In this document: positions 38,013 through 46,000 of the stretch, piece by piece
Numbering within the stretch: position 1 is the stretch's first letter
Layout: the number at the start of each line of letters is the position of its first letter
Virus record (IMG/VR): IMGVR_UViG_3300010400_000012
Span: 1 to 46,667 of that record
From: a virus
Strand: one strand, 5' to 3'
DNA length: 46,667 nucleotides
The notes under the pieces: generated by a model
Database searches by the model: none
Seen by the model: the letters and a program-made list of their open reading frames with translations, nothing else
What the model was told of the DNA's origin: nothing
Made by a program: the position numbers and the translations under genes

Positions 38013-38198
38013 ATGGCCAAGATTCATCTTCATATCCGCACGCAGGTCACCACCGACGACACCCAAGCGATCGAGGACGCCGTCGACGCTCTTCGAAAGG
38101 CTGTGGAAGCGGCTGGCGGAGACGCGCATGCGGTGAGCGCAACGGTGGAACCTGATGCCGTCGCCGCCGAGGAACTGCCGCCGGCGCAGACGGATTAA
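38013..38198 (+). CDS. small head-region protein
   Basis: 61 residues with AAGGA before the ATG. AKIHLHIRTQVTTDDTQAIE then DAVDALRKAVEAAGG: one strand and one helix, ferredoxin-like half. Acidic Pro-rich tail. It follows the major capsid gene, a common place for decoration or head-completion proteins. Not recognised. Confidence 0.6.
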   Translation: MAKIHLHIRTQVTTDDTQAIEDAVDALRKAVEAAGGDAHAVSATVEPDAVAAEELPPAQTD

Positions 38199-38207
38199 GG
38201 CTGCGTC

Positions 38208-38612
38208 ATGTTCATTGATGATTGCAAGATCACGGCTGAAGCGCCGACGGCCGCCGGCACCTCGACAATCGATAGCGCTGCCTATGATATGTCGGGGTTC
38301 GCGGAAATCTGTTTCGTGGTGCGCTTCGGGACGCCGGCGGCCAACAACAACATTCGGGTTCGACAAGACGTGGCCTCCGGCGGAGCCTACGCGGATCTCG
38401 CGGGCACGCTGGTCAATGACGTCGCAAAAAATCAGCACATGGTGACGGTGTCGCGACCGGGCAAGCGGTTTATCCAATGTCGGGTAACACGCGGCACCTC
38501 CACGACGATCGATAGCCTGGTCGTGATTCAGGCCCGCGCCAGGACGCGGCCGGTGGTGCAGCCGACCTCGGTGAGCGAATCCTGGGTGTCGCCTGCGGAG
38601 GGCACGGCCTGA
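38208..38612 (+). CDS. head decoration-like protein
   Basis: 134 residues. Beta-rich throughout (FAEICFVVRFGTPAANNNIR, VRQDVASGGAYADLAGT, FIQCRVTRGTSTTIDSLVVI), with Ser/Thr/Gly surface composition and no catalytic motif. A small all-beta protein just after the capsid gene would fit a capsid cement or decoration protein. Inference from position and composition. Confidence 0.6.
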   Translation: MFIDDCKITAEAPTAAGTSTIDSAAYDMSGFAEICFVVRFGTPAANNNIRVRQDVASGGAYADLAGTLVNDVAKNQHMVTVSRPGKRFIQCRVTRGTSTTIDSLVVIQARARTRPVVQPTSVSESWVSPAEGTA

Positions 38613-38614
38613 TC

Positions 38615-38842
38615 ATGCGGATTCGCTTCCTGCAGACGACCGACTCTGACAATCCTGATGTGCCGTTTCGGGCGGGTCAGATCATCGAAGTCGAGACGCT
38701 CACGCCGAAGATGCGGGCTTGGCTCGAGACGCCATCCAACGGGGATCGCCCCTCTGCGGAAGTGCTGAAAGAGGACGCGCCGGAAATGGCGGTCAGCCGC
38801 GATCCGGAACGTGCGGTGAAACGGACGAAGGCTCATGTATGA
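38615..38842 (+). CDS. small head-region protein
   Basis: 75 residues. The pattern MRIRFLQTTDSDNPDVPFRA, GQIIEVETLTPKMRAWLETP is the usual fold of small phage proteins placed between capsid and head-tail connector genes. Basic end. Its last bases overlap the connector gene. Function unknown. Confidence 0.6.
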   Translation: MRIRFLQTTDSDNPDVPFRAGQIIEVETLTPKMRAWLETPSNGDRPSAEVLKEDAPEMAVSRDPERAVKRTKAHV

Positions 38843-39449
38843 CGTCTGTGCCTCTGAGGGCTGCGAGTGGGCGCTCCTGACGGCGCCGACCGAAGAACCG
38901 CTCTCGATCGCGGAAGCGAAAGCGCAGGCCCGCGTGACGCACGACGACGAAGACGGCGTGTGGGACGGCTACATCAGCGCCGCTCGGGCTGCCGCGGAAG
39001 ACTACATGAGCCGCGGACTGCTCACGCAGACATGGGTCTTCACGCTACCGTATTTCGCGGACAGCATCTGGCTGCCGATGGCCGCGCCGCTCCAGTCGGT
39101 GACCTCCATCAAGTACTACGACTCGGCCGGCGTGCAACAAACGCTCTCGACCACAATCTACGATGTCGACACGACGAGTCGGCCAGGGCGGATCGTGCGC
39201 AAGCCGCAGCAGACGTGGCCATCGGTGCAAAGCGATCGGATCGTCAGTCGCATCGAGATCACCTACAAGGTTGGCTGGACCTCCAAGGAGTTAATCCCGG
39301 ACCGCATCCGGCAAGGGCTCCTCGTGTATGTCGGATATCTCGATTGCGATCGGGAAGGACTCCAAGAGTACGGCGAGCGAGCACGGCAGGCCGCGGAGGC
39401 CTGCTGGTCTGACCGCGTGTTCTGGAAACCGCCGTCGTTCGTATGGTAG
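38835..39449 (+). CDS. head-tail connector protein (gp6-like adaptor)
   Basis: 204 residues. The N-terminal LSIAEAKAQARVTHDDEDGV, then YISAARAAAEDYMSRGLLTQ and TWVFTL is the signature of the phage gp6/phiE125 gp8 connector family. The middle is beta (PLQSVTSIKYYDSAGV) and the C-terminus helical (GLLVYVGYLDCDREGLQEYG). It forms the ring below the portal. Order with the next three genes (stopper, tail completion, terminator) agrees. Confidence 0.85.
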   Translation: MYDVCASEGCEWALLTAPTEEPLSIAEAKAQARVTHDDEDGVWDGYISAARAAAEDYMSRGLLTQTWVFTLPYFADSIWLPMAAPLQSVTSIKYYDSAGVQQTLSTTIYDVDTTSRPGRIVRKPQQTWPSVQSDRIVSRIEITYKVGWTSKELIPDRIRQGLLVYVGYLDCDREGLQEYGERARQAAEACWSDRVFWKPPSFVW

Positions 39450-39778
39450 ACGCGGGGCGCCGTGGTCGCACGACGGCCGGAGACCTCCGCTATCGCGTCG
39501 ATTTGCAAATCCCAGCCGGCACCAGCGGCGACGGATACGTCACGACAGTCGGACATGTCCCGGCTCACATTCGAAGCGCAGGAGGGAACGAGTTGCTGAA
39601 GTTCGGCGCCCAGGTCGCCGTCAACGCCATGGTGATCACCCTGCGGTATCGGACCGACATCAGGGCCGATTGGCGAATCTCGTGGCCCTTCGAAAACCGG
39701 ACGTTCCAGATCGTGAACTACGGCGACGAGGCCGGGGACAGGCGCTGGCTGACCGTGTACGCGACGGAGTTGCTGTGA
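39443..39778 (+). CDS. head-tail joining protein (stopper)
   Basis: 111 residues. AGDLRYRVDLQIPAGTSGDG then VPAHIRSAGGNELLKFGAQV and ITLRYRTDIRADWRISW match the SPP1 gp16 / HK97 head closure family, a small beta-barrel that seals the portal. Start overlaps the connector stop. Confidence 0.8.
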   Translation: MVDAGRRGRTTAGDLRYRVDLQIPAGTSGDGYVTTVGHVPAHIRSAGGNELLKFGAQVAVNAMVITLRYRTDIRADWRISWPFENRTFQIVNYGDEAGDRRWLTVYATELL

Positions 39779-40188
39779 AGGCCCTCTTTACCCTCGACGG
39801 CGTCCGCGGCCTGGAACGCGCCCTCGAGCGCGGCGGGGAGACGCTCCGCGCTCGTGTCGGGGCCGCGTGCGCCCAGACCGCGAGGAACGTCCAGTTGTCC
39901 GCCCAGGGGTTCGCGCCGCGTCGAGAGGGGAGCCTGATTCGCGCCATCAAGGTCGAGGGAAAGGGCCTGAACTGGCGCGTCGGCCTTGACAACGTGACGC
40001 TGCCAGGGCGCGGCGGGACGACGTCCCATCAGACCCCAGCGGTGTATGGCGTCTGGTACGAACTGGGGTTCGTGACGCGGAACATCTCGGCGCGGCCGTT
40101 CATGAAGCCGGCGGCGGACGGCCAGGAGCGGCCGCACATTGATCGCACCGAGCAGGCGATCAACGCGGCGATCGGAGACATGAACTGA
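39775..40188 (+). CDS. HK97 gp10-like tail component
   Basis: 137 residues from GTG (GTGA overlap). GVRGLERALERGGETLRARV, ARNVQLSAQGFAPRREGSLI, VYGVWYELGFVTRNISARPF and MKPA are the hallmark pattern of the gp10 family: helix, the Y-x-x-x-x-E-F-G-like element (YELGF) and the ARPFMKPA end. It connects head and tail. Confidence 0.85.
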   Translation: MKALFTLDGVRGLERALERGGETLRARVGAACAQTARNVQLSAQGFAPRREGSLIRAIKVEGKGLNWRVGLDNVTLPGRGGTTSHQTPAVYGVWYELGFVTRNISARPFMKPAADGQERPHIDRTEQAINAAIGDMN

Positions 40189-40445
40189 TGACTCTGAACG
40201 TTCATCGTCGCCGAGACCTTCGTCGTACTCGGTTGAACCACACGCGCGTGTGCCGCGTCGAGGTGACGAACCGTTGCTTCTACGCCGATGGCCGGCGCGG
40301 TGTGGTACGGCTCTATCGGTTGAACGCGGAAGGTCGGAAGTACGTCGAGCACGGCGAATTCCGGCACTGGAACGTGCCCCCGCAGCTGCGTCCTCGTATC
40401 GCGACCGAAGAACTCCGTGGGCATGTGGAATGGGGGCGGCGCTGA
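40188..40445 (+). CDS. small basic protein
   Basis: 85 residues, TGATG overlaps on both sides. Very basic head (NVHRRRDLRRTRLNHTRV), then RVEVTNRCFYADGRRGVVRL and a strand-rich centre. Inserted between gp10-like and tail terminator genes. Not recognised. Confidence 0.55.
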   Translation: MTLNVHRRRDLRRTRLNHTRVCRVEVTNRCFYADGRRGVVRLYRLNAEGRKYVEHGEFRHWNVPPQLRPRIATEELRGHVEWGRR

Positions 40446-40879
40446 TGGCTAGCACCTTAGCCCTCGCGCCGGTTCATGCGGCGGTCCTCGCGAAGCTCCA
40501 GGCGACGGCCGCGCTCACGGCGGTCGTGCCGGCCGCGCGGATTACCGATCAGCCGGCAGGCGTGACCATGCCCTACGTGCTGGTCGAAGGGGTCGACGAA
40601 ACGCCCTTCAATACGATGGGCGATGCGAACCTGTCGAAGTGGGGCGGTGTCGCCACGCTCCATGTGCGGGTCGTCAGCAACTATCGCGGCGATGCGGAAG
40701 TGAATGCGACGCTCTCGCTCGTAAAGGCGGCGCTCGACGGCCTTCCGCTTATCGTCGCCGGCTATCCGACCGCGATCGTCGAATTCGTGCGCGCCGATCT
40801 CTTGAAGGACACGATCAACAACGTGGTGACACGCGAGCTGGTGGGTACGTTCCGTATCACCGCTCACCAGTCGTCGTAA
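40445..40879 (+). CDS. tail terminator / completion protein (DUF3168-like)
   Basis: 144 residues. PVHAAVLAKLQATAALTAVV, MPYVLVEGVDETPFNTMGD, VATLHVRVVSNYRGDAEVNA and LPLIVAGYPTAIVEF match the DUF3168 / gp17 tail terminator fold. It stops tail-tube growth and joins the tail to the head. Order before the tail tube genes is standard. Confidence 0.85.
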   Translation: MASTLALAPVHAAVLAKLQATAALTAVVPAARITDQPAGVTMPYVLVEGVDETPFNTMGDANLSKWGGVATLHVRVVSNYRGDAEVNATLSLVKAALDGLPLIVAGYPTAIVEFVRADLLKDTINNVVTRELVGTFRITAHQSS

Positions 40880-40895
40880 GAAGGAGAGTAGTCCG

Positions 40896-41399
40896 ATGCC
40901 TCTTGACTCACAAGTCATCAGTGTTCGTGTTCGCAACACGTTGTCCGCCGTGGCGGGCCTCACCACGGTGAGCGCGCCGGTCGATGTACTGGACGAAGTC
41001 ATCTGCACCAGCGGCGTCGGCGCGAATCAGGCCGACAAGGTGTACTCGGCTCAGTTCTCCATTGTCGGCAGCGCGACGCAGAGCATCGACCTGGCGGGCG
41101 TCCTGACCGATGCGTTCGGGGCGGCCCTGTCCTTCGTGAAGGTGAAGACGATCTTCGTCAAGCACGTGTCAGGCCTGAACACGCTGCGGATCGAACGCCC
41201 CGCGGCGAACGGCGCGATCCTCTTCGGCGCCGCGAGCGGGGCGCTGGCGGTGCTGACGGCGGGCGGGCGCTTTCTGTGGGATGACCCGGCGGCCGGGTTC
41301 GCGGTGACCGCTGGCACGGGAGACTTGATCTCGCTGGTCAACACGGCGGCGACCAACACCATCGTGGTGAACGTGGTCATTGTGGGCACGAGTGCCTAA
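40896..41399 (+). CDS. virion or tail-associated beta protein
   Basis: 167 residues. Beta-rich and Val/Ala/Gly-rich (VYSAQFSIVGSATQSIDLAG, FVKVKTIFVKHVSGLNTLRI, FAVTAGTGDLISLVNTAATN). It resembles jelly-roll structural proteins found near phage tail genes. It lies before the tail tube gene. Function not assigned. Confidence 0.55.
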   Translation: MPLDSQVISVRVRNTLSAVAGLTTVSAPVDVLDEVICTSGVGANQADKVYSAQFSIVGSATQSIDLAGVLTDAFGAALSFVKVKTIFVKHVSGLNTLRIERPAANGAILFGAASGALAVLTAGGRFLWDDPAAGFAVTAGTGDLISLVNTAATNTIVVNVVIVGTSA

Positions 41400-41665
41400 T
41401 GGCCTACGTGCCACCGGATCCGGACGCAGTCGCTCTCAGAGCGCTCGTAGAAGGCTCTGTCGACCGAGCGTTTACGCGTGACGCATGGATAGCACGGCTG
41501 GTGTCCATGCGGGCGCTGATCGATTCGATGCTGGCAAGCGCCGAGGCGATTCCAATCGATCCGCCGGCGTGCCCGCACCTCGAGACGGAGAACATCGGAA
41601 CGTTCGGGGTACCGGAGTACCGATGCACGATGTGCAAAGCGAGCGTGCCGGCGCCGGCCGGATGA
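41399..41665 (+). CDS. small zinc-binding protein
   Basis: 88 residues. A helix (DAWIARLVSMRALIDSMLAS) is followed by CPHLETENIGTFGVPEYRCT and MCKAS: Cys-His plus CTMC as a zinc-ribbon-like site. Both ends overlap neighbours (TAATG, ATGA). Function unknown. Confidence 0.6.
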   Translation: MAYVPPDPDAVALRALVEGSVDRAFTRDAWIARLVSMRALIDSMLASAEAIPIDPPACPHLETENIGTFGVPEYRCTMCKASVPAPAG

Positions 41666-41841
41666 CGCCCGACACGGTGCATCACATCGCGCAGGAGATT
41701 CGACATTTCCGCGCGCTGCTCACCGTGGAGGAAACGTGGGCGCAGCGGCAGGGGCGCAGTGAGACGGTGAGCGAGGTGTTTCGCCGGATCAATTTCTGGC
41801 GGGGCATCTTGAAGGTCGCAGAAGATCGATTGAGTCGGTAA
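41662..41841 (+). CDS. small helical protein before the tail tube gene
   Basis: 59 residues, ATGA overlap. HHIAQEIRHFRALLTVEETW then AQRQGRSETVSEVFRRINFW: two long amphipathic helices. A start further upstream (41623) is possible. Unknown. Confidence 0.5.
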   Translation: MTPDTVHHIAQEIRHFRALLTVEETWAQRQGRSETVSEVFRRINFWRGILKVAEDRLSR

Positions 41842-41906
41842 TCGGGGCGGTAGCACTCCTCCGCGGTCCTTGAGGGAAGCCGGATCGCCGCGCGTGCGCT
41901 GTGAAG

Positions 41907-41927
41907 CCTCTTGGTTTCATCAAGAGG
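41907..41927 (+). promoter_or_regulatory. hairpin covering the tail tube ribosome site
   Basis: CCTCTTG (41907-41913) pairs with CAAGAGG (41921-41927) across a 7-base loop. The downstream arm contains part of the GAGGAG ribosome site (41924-41929) of the tail tube gene at 41935. Folding could limit translation of that gene. No T-run follows. Confidence 0.5.
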
Positions 41928-41934
41928 AGCGCGC

Positions 41935-42351
41935 ATGGCCATCAGTGGCGTCGGCACCAGCTTCAAACTCGACAACGCAGCGGCGGTGCTGACCGACATC
42001 AGCACGTATCTCGACGGCGTCGATGGGTCGAGCGACACCGAAGAGCAGGACGGCACCACGTTCCAGCCAGGCGTGGCCATCCCGATCAAGAACATCATCC
42101 CGGGCTTTGCCACGAAGGGCTTTGAGCTCTCCGGCAAATGGTCCCCCGCGGCTGAGACGTTCTTCTCCGGCATCGAAGGCCGGCAGGGACTCAATTACCA
42201 GTACGGCCCTGGCGGGACGACAACCGGGCTGACGAAGATCACCGGCCTCTGCACCTGTCTGAGCTACAGCGGGCCGCAATCGAGCGTGGACGGCATCACC
42301 ACATTCAGTGCGAGCTTACGCGTAAGTTCACGCACCGTCGGCGTGTTCTAA
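41935..42351 (+). CDS. major tail tube protein
   Basis: 138 residues with a full GAGGAG site. SFKLDNAAAVLTDISTYLDG, TTFQPGVAIPIKNIIPGFAT, FELSGKWSPAAETFFSGIEG and GITTFSASLRVSSRTVGVF match the short phage tail tube proteins of siphoviruses: alternating beta strands and a Gly-rich end. It polymerises on the tape measure. Precedes the frameshifted chaperone pair as usual. Confidence 0.8.
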   Translation: MAISGVGTSFKLDNAAAVLTDISTYLDGVDGSSDTEEQDGTTFQPGVAIPIKNIIPGFATKGFELSGKWSPAAETFFSGIEGRQGLNYQYGPGGTTTGLTKITGLCTCLSYSGPQSSVDGITTFSASLRVSSRTVGVF

Positions 42352-42365
42352 CGCACGGTCCACAT

Positions 42366-42383
42366 GTCCTGCGGGGGCAGGAC
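42366..42383 (+). repeat. hairpin after the tail tube gene
   Basis: GTCCTGC-GGGG-GCAGGAC: 7-bp stem with a 4-base loop in the 104-base gap after the tail tube stop. Without a T-run it is more likely an attenuator or mRNA stabiliser, separating a highly expressed gene from the poorly expressed chaperones. The gap 42352-42455 otherwise holds only the ribosome site of the next gene. Confidence 0.5.
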
Positions 42384-42455
42384 CACGGACGCGATCGCAT
42401 CGGTCGGAGGGCGTCTGGCCTTCCGGCCGGTTCTGTCGCGTCAAGGAGTAGAAGG

Positions 42456-42827
42456 ATGACTTCCGTTTCGTTCCCGCTCATTCCCGGCAAGCCCGACGTC
42501 GACTTCCGGTTCACCATCTCGACGGCGCGACAACTCGATCGCGCGTCGCAATACGGCATCCAGGTCTTGCTCAAGAACGGGCAGACCACCGAGGCGATCG
42601 TGCTGATGACCTGCTACGGCCTGAAGCACATCAACCCTCGGATGACCGAAACCAAGGCGGAAGAGTTGATCCAGCAGTTCATCGACAACGGCGGGGACGC
42701 CACGGACCTGTTTACCGCCCTGTTCAAGGCCCTCCAGGCTTCCGGCGTGTTCGGGAAGGCTGACGGCGGTGAGGAAAACCCTACGACAGCGGCAGCGAGT
42801 CAGACGGCGTCGCTGGCGACGGACTGA
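42456..42827 (+). CDS. tail assembly chaperone (gpG-like)
   Basis: 123 residues with AAGGAG upstream. SFPLIPGKPDVDFRFTISTA, LDRASQYGIQVLLKNGQTTE and DLFTALFKALQASGVF form the helical chaperone that binds the tape measure. Near its end (42776-42782) the heptamer A-AAC-CCT is in the correct phase for a -1 ribosomal frameshift, giving a 206-residue gpGT-like product that ends at 43075. Confidence 0.8.
   Translation: MTSVSFPLIPGKPDVDFRFTISTARQLDRASQYGIQVLLKNGQTTEAIVLMTCYGLKHINPRMTETKAEELIQQFIDNGGDATDLFTALFKALQASGVFGKADGGEENPTTAAASQTASLATD
42776..42782 (+). promoter_or_regulatory. -1 programmed frameshift slippery site
   Basis: AAACCCT reads as A AAC CCT in the chaperone frame and slips to AAA CCC. 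The -1 frame is then open without a stop and continues YDSGSESDGVAGDGLTPFER into the 42854-43075 product. This is the standard way siphoviruses make their second tail chaperone. Confidence 0.7.
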
Positions 42828-42853
42828 CGCCGTTCGAACGGTGGGCGGAACGC

Positions 42854-43075
42854 ATGGAACGTGTGGGCATCGGGTTTCTCGGACTTTCAGCGACCGCGTT
42901 CGGCGCGTTGACCCCGCTGGAACTGTCGTGGCGGCTCGAGGCGGCGTTCGAACGCGAGAACCGGGAACTGGAACGACTGGCCCAGCTCGCCTGTTGGGTG
43001 CTGAACCCCTGGTTGGGACGCGGGAACACGCTGACGGTGAAGAAACTGCTCAAGCGCCGCGTGCGGACTGAATAG
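42854..43075 (+). CDS. tail assembly chaperone, frameshift extension (gpT-like)
   Basis: 73 residues from an internal ATG, but most probably translated as an extension of the 42456 gene. VGIGFLGLSATAFGALTPLE and LSWRLEAAFERENRELERLA form the helical C-terminal domain that recruits tail tube subunits to the tape measure. It ends with a basic stretch (KKLLKRRVRTE). The frame between 42782 and 42854 is open and protein-like, which supports the fusion. Confidence 0.7.
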   Translation: MERVGIGFLGLSATAFGALTPLELSWRLEAAFERENRELERLAQLACWVLNPWLGRGNTLTVKKLLKRRVRTE

Positions 43076-43084
43076 GAGACGGTT

Positions 43085-46000
43085 ACGGGCATCACCTCTC
43101 TGGTCGTCAAGATCGGCGCCAAGGACGAGGAGATCCAGAAGGCGCTGGACTCACTCGGCAAGCAGGCGAAGACTGTCGATGGTGAACTTGCACGCCTTGG
43201 ATCGACGCCGGTCGGCCGTGAAGCCCTCAAGTCCTTAGATCAGATCGCCGTGGCCATGAAGGCTGTCACGACTGCTCAACAGACACTGGCCGATCGCGCG
43301 GTGAATGCGGCCCGTGGTCTGGAACTGGTCGGCGGCGTCACGAAGGTCACCAGCGACGAACTCAACGCGATGGCGAGGACTGTGGCGAAGGGCCTGGATG
43401 CGTTCCGCGCGTTAGGCACGGACGTCCCGCCGGAGCTGACCAAGGTATCGAAAGCGATTCAGGCACAGCAGGCGGCACTGAAAGGCGCGGCGTCAGAGGC
43501 CGGGACGCTCACAACGCGCATGGTCGCGGTCGGGGCAGCTATCGGTACGTTCGCGGGCAACTTGGCAGCGGATGCCTTCAAGCGCATCGGCAGCGCCATG
43601 ATCGGCGTCGTGACCGACGCTTTCAAGATGAACGCGTCGCTCGAGACGACCAAGCTGAAATTCACCACCCTAATGGGGGACTCGGATCAAGCCGCCTCGC
43701 ACGTCAAGGACCTCTTCGAGATCGCGAAGAAAACCCCATTCGAAACCGGCCCGATTATCGAAGCGTCGCTGAAGCTGCAGACCTTCGGTGGTGCGGCCCT
43801 GAATACCAAAGCCAACATCCTGCTGCTCGGCGATGCGTCCGCGGCGACTGGCGCGCCCATCAATGAGCTCGGGTTCTGGGTCGGCCGCATGTACGCGATG
43901 TTGCAGAGCGGCAAGCCCTTCGGCGAAGCCGCCATGCGCCTGCAGGAACTGGCCGTGCTCAGCCCACAGGCGCGCGACCAGATGGAGGCGATGCAGAAGA
44001 GCGGCAAGTCGGCCGCTGAAATCTTCGATGTGTTCAAGGACAGCCTGAGCGGGTTCACCGGGGCGATGGCCACGCAGGCTGGCACGTGGGAAGGTGTCAT
44101 GTCGACGTTCACCGACACGGTGAACATGATGATGGCCGGCACATTGCTGCCCTACTTTGAAGTCATCCGCGATCTGGGCAAGAACGTCAACGATGCGCTG
44201 GATGGGATGTCCTCCAGCCTGGATGGTGTGGCCGCCTCCACCGCGAGGACCAAGCAAGGATTCGCAGACTTCGTGACTGGCTCGTTGAGCGCCACGATCA
44301 CGGCGATCTCGTTCGTCATGGTGGAGTTCAACGCGCTGCAGGTCGTGTTCCGAGACGTCATGCAGGTCGTGCAGGGCGTGGCGCTGGCGTTCGAATATGC
44401 GGCGCTTGGCGTCGCGCGTCTTCTGAACGTGGCGTCGTTCGGGAAGGCGTTCGGTGACGACATCGTGCGCATCAATAGCAACATCGACTCGCTCCTGCAA
44501 TCGATCGCCGCTCGCGGCGCCGCGCTCCAGCAGGATAAGGCCGCAGAGAAAGACTGGATCGACTGGGGCAATAAAGCCGTCGAGAGCATAAAGGCTCTGA
44601 CGGACGGGATCGGCAAGGCTTCAACCGTGACGGCGGTTCATACCGGGAAGGTAACTGCGGCCGTCACACAGGCGACGAAACTGACGGCGGCGCAGAAGTC
44701 AGCCGCGAACACCCTTCGTGAATACAACTCCGTCGCCGAGACGGCGCAGAAGACTGTGGACGGGATGAACCAGGCCACGGTCGAGGGGATCCGTTCCGAC
44801 ATCGCCCGCGGCATTGCTCAGGGCACCATCGGGAAAATCTACGGGGTCACCAAAGAACAGATCGACGCAATCATCAACGTCGACAAAGAGAACCAAAAGA
44901 GCCTCGACGAGACCATCAAACGGATGGACGCGTTCGGAAAGGTCGGCGAGCAGGGCGCGAAGGCTGTGGCCGATGGAATGAAGGGCATGAGCTTCGTGCT
45001 CAAGGACCTCGCGATCCAGATGGGTGACCTGCAACTCGCGGCGACGAAGTCCTTCGCTGGGATGCAGGGGCTGATGCCGGACCTGTCTGCGAACGCTCAG
45101 AAGAACATGCGGGAAATGCGAGACGGCGGTGTCGCCAGTCTCGACGACCTCGCGCGGTCCTTCGAACAACTCGCCAATATCGCCGGCGGCGCATTCGGCG
45201 GCATCGTGAAGGATATCGGGATCGTGATAGCGGCCATGAGCGCTGGCGCCAAAGCCGGCGAGACCTTCATGAAGGGCCTGGACAAGATCAAGGCGGGTCA
45301 GACGAAAGCCGGCTTCGCGGAACTCTCGACAGGCGTATTCGGCATGGTCGGCGCGATGGACGCCGCCACGCAAAGCACAAGCCGGGTCAAGGCGACGCTG
45401 GGCGGAGCGGCGACCGGCATGAAAATCGGAATGCAGGTCGCTGGGCCATACGGGGCGGCGGTCGGCGCTGTGGCCGGCGCCCTGATCGGGTACTTCCGGT
45501 CGGCTGGTGCCGCCGAGCGCGAAACCAACAAGCTGCGGCAAGCCTGGGTGGATGCTGCCGGCGGACTCGGCGCGCTGAACGAGAAAGCCGCTGCGGCCGG
45601 CGTCACGCTGGACAAATTGCTGCAAGCCAAGAACGCGGTCGATTACAAGAAGGCAATCGACGACCTCACCGCAGCCTTCGCCGCTCAGGAAAAGAAGGTC
45701 AAGGAGAACTCGACGGCCGTCGCTGACTTCCTGTCTGTCGTGCAGCGGACGGGTGGCGTGATTCCAGAGGCATTGAAGGCTGGGATCCAGAAGCTGATCG
45801 ACATGAAGCTGATCACTGGCGACGTCGCGGCGGCGTTCGCCGGGTTGGCGTCGAACACGGAGGTGGATTTCAAGACACTGCAGGACATCGCCCAGAAGTA
45901 CGGGGCGGACCTGACAAAGCTGGGGCCGGCCTTCGAGGCCGCCCGGTTACGTGATCTCGCCAAAGACGTGGTCAACGACTTCGATACCCTCGCGCGCGGC

